From Bacteroidota bacterium (GTDB taxonomy: Bacteria > Bacteroidota > Bacteroidia > Bacteroidales > VadinHA17), in the NCBI GenBank assembly GCA_022711195.1, contig JAKLFN010000127.1, forward strand, positions 1 to 6,261: 6,261 nucleotides of DNA. The letters run 5' to 3'. Of this stretch, positions 5,645 to 6,261 are shown in pieces. Both the position numbers and the translations under genes were made by a program. The first letter of the stretch is position 1; the number at the start of each line of letters is the position of its first letter. The notes below the pieces were generated by a model that was not told where the DNA came from, searched no databases, and saw only the letters and a program-made list of their open reading frames with translations.

Positions 5645-6261
5645 CTACAATCCCATTTTCTTAGCTATATCTTCGGGTACAGCGTGCCTGTTAACCATTA
5701 TATTTGTTGTCCTGAGGGCGGCAAAAGCCCTGGAAACGAAGATGAAGCCGTCATATTTCCCTGTAATGCCCCAGGAGTTTTTGACTTTATAGAAAAGATT
5801 GCCAGCCTGGTCGGTTGCCAGGCCTACGATATGCATACCATGATCGTCGGTGGTTGAGTAATTGTCGAATTCCTTTTGCCGTAGTTCCTGGGTTATTATT
5901 TTTTCTGGCTGGGGACCGGCGAATGCTTTTGCTGTTTCATCCTGCGACATCTCTGTCCAGTTTTTTGCCGGGACGATCGCCACGCCTTCTTTCATTGAGA
6001 ATCCCCTGTCGCTCATATCGCTGGCCCATGCTACCGTGAAACCGTTCTGCAGGGAGTTGTCGATGATCTTCATCATATCTTCAAGGGGAATATTATAAAA
6101 GAGTCCGGCTGCCCAGTTGTCGGGAAGTTCCAGGACACATTCCCTGTAGAAGGGATGATGACTGAATGAGGTGATGCAGATATAGTCGTCGGGATTTAAT
6201 CCTGTCTCTTTTATGAAGCCTGCCGGTGTATATGTTTTTCCGTCAAAGGTAAATGAGAAAG
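5645..6261 (-). CDS. C1B family peptidase (bleomycin hydrolase/aminopeptidase C-like), N-terminus beyond window
   Basis: The reading frame is open to the right edge, so only the last 204 residues are seen. Numbered from the first visible residue, they include DDYICITSFSHHPFY (24-38), the DNWAAGLFYNIPLEDMM region, FTVAWASDMSDRGFS (74-88), and the C-terminal catalytic part. His143 in DDHGMHIVG is the expected catalytic histidine, and Asn161 in KVKNSWG the catalytic asparagine. Both are hallmarks of papain-fold peptidases. The catalytic Cys and any signal peptide lie outside the window. Family members are intracellular or exported cysteine aminopeptidases that trim peptides. The protein ends LRTTNIMVNRHAVPEDIAKK then MGL, the usual C-terminus, so the 3' end is intact, with TAG at 5645-5647. 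An internal ATG at 6074-6076 is not the true start, because conserved family sequence continues upstream of it. Confidence 0.92.
   Translation of the reverse strand, partial: FSFTFDGKTYTPAGFIKETGLNPDDYICITSFSHHPFYRECVLELPDNWAAGLFYNIPLEDMMKIIDNSLQNGFTVAWASDMSDRGFSMKEGVAIVPAKNWTEMSQDETAKAFAGPQPEKIITQELRQKEFDNYSTTDDHGMHIVGLATDQAGNLFYKVKNSWGITGKYDGFIFVSRAFAALRTTNIMVNRHAVPEDIAKKMGL

Noticed and set aside
5862..6098. Plus-strand open frames opposite the peptidase gene
   Set aside because: They are antisense shadows of a clearly conserved peptidase and have no recognisable protein features.

Overview
The window looks like chromosome from a member of the Bacteroidota, most likely a free-living or gut Bacteroidales/Marinilabiliales-type organism. 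The grounds are family membership rather than a marker gene: a DUF2141 protein, a GH8 xylanase-type remnant, a bleomycin-hydrolase-like C1 peptidase, several small signal-peptide proteins, weak or absent Shine-Dalgarno sequences, moderate GC, and AT-rich intergenic stretches with candidate TAnnTTTG promoter boxes.

Layout from left to right. Positions 1-88 lie downstream of the first gene and hold two small stem-loops. A complete MIO-type aromatic amino acid ammonia-lyase (probably histidine ammonia-lyase, HutH) lies on the minus strand at 89-1621. A 330-base stretch without an intact gene follows (1622-1951); its right part carries what may be the last codons of a vanished gene. A badly decayed glycoside hydrolase family 8 gene lies on the plus strand at about 1952-2433, with a lost start, an in-frame stop, a frameshift and two internal deletions. 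Straight after it is an 11-unit array of a 7-bp repeat (2449-2529), which touches the stop codon of the next gene.

Three minus-strand genes for exported proteins follow, listed in transcription order: a DUF2141 protein (4145-4582), a small outer-membrane-barrel-like protein (3598-4110) and a secreted repeat-domain protein (2529-3491). The first two probably form an operon; the third has its own candidate promoter. Divergent from them, on the plus strand, is a membrane protein with two bacterial PH-like domains (4741-5622). Convergent with it, and cut by the right edge of the window, is the C-terminal two thirds of the catalytic domain of a C1B peptidase (5645-6261).

The genes do not form an obvious single pathway. 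The lyase and the peptidase both fit amino acid or peptide catabolism, and the three exported proteins are envelope-directed. The GH8 remnant suggests a former polysaccharide-degradation locus now being lost. I found no clear novel defence, mobile or RNA system. The least ordinary features are the heptamer array, the multiply deleted GH8 pseudogene with possible debris of a neighbour, and the non-classical active-site residues of the lyase.
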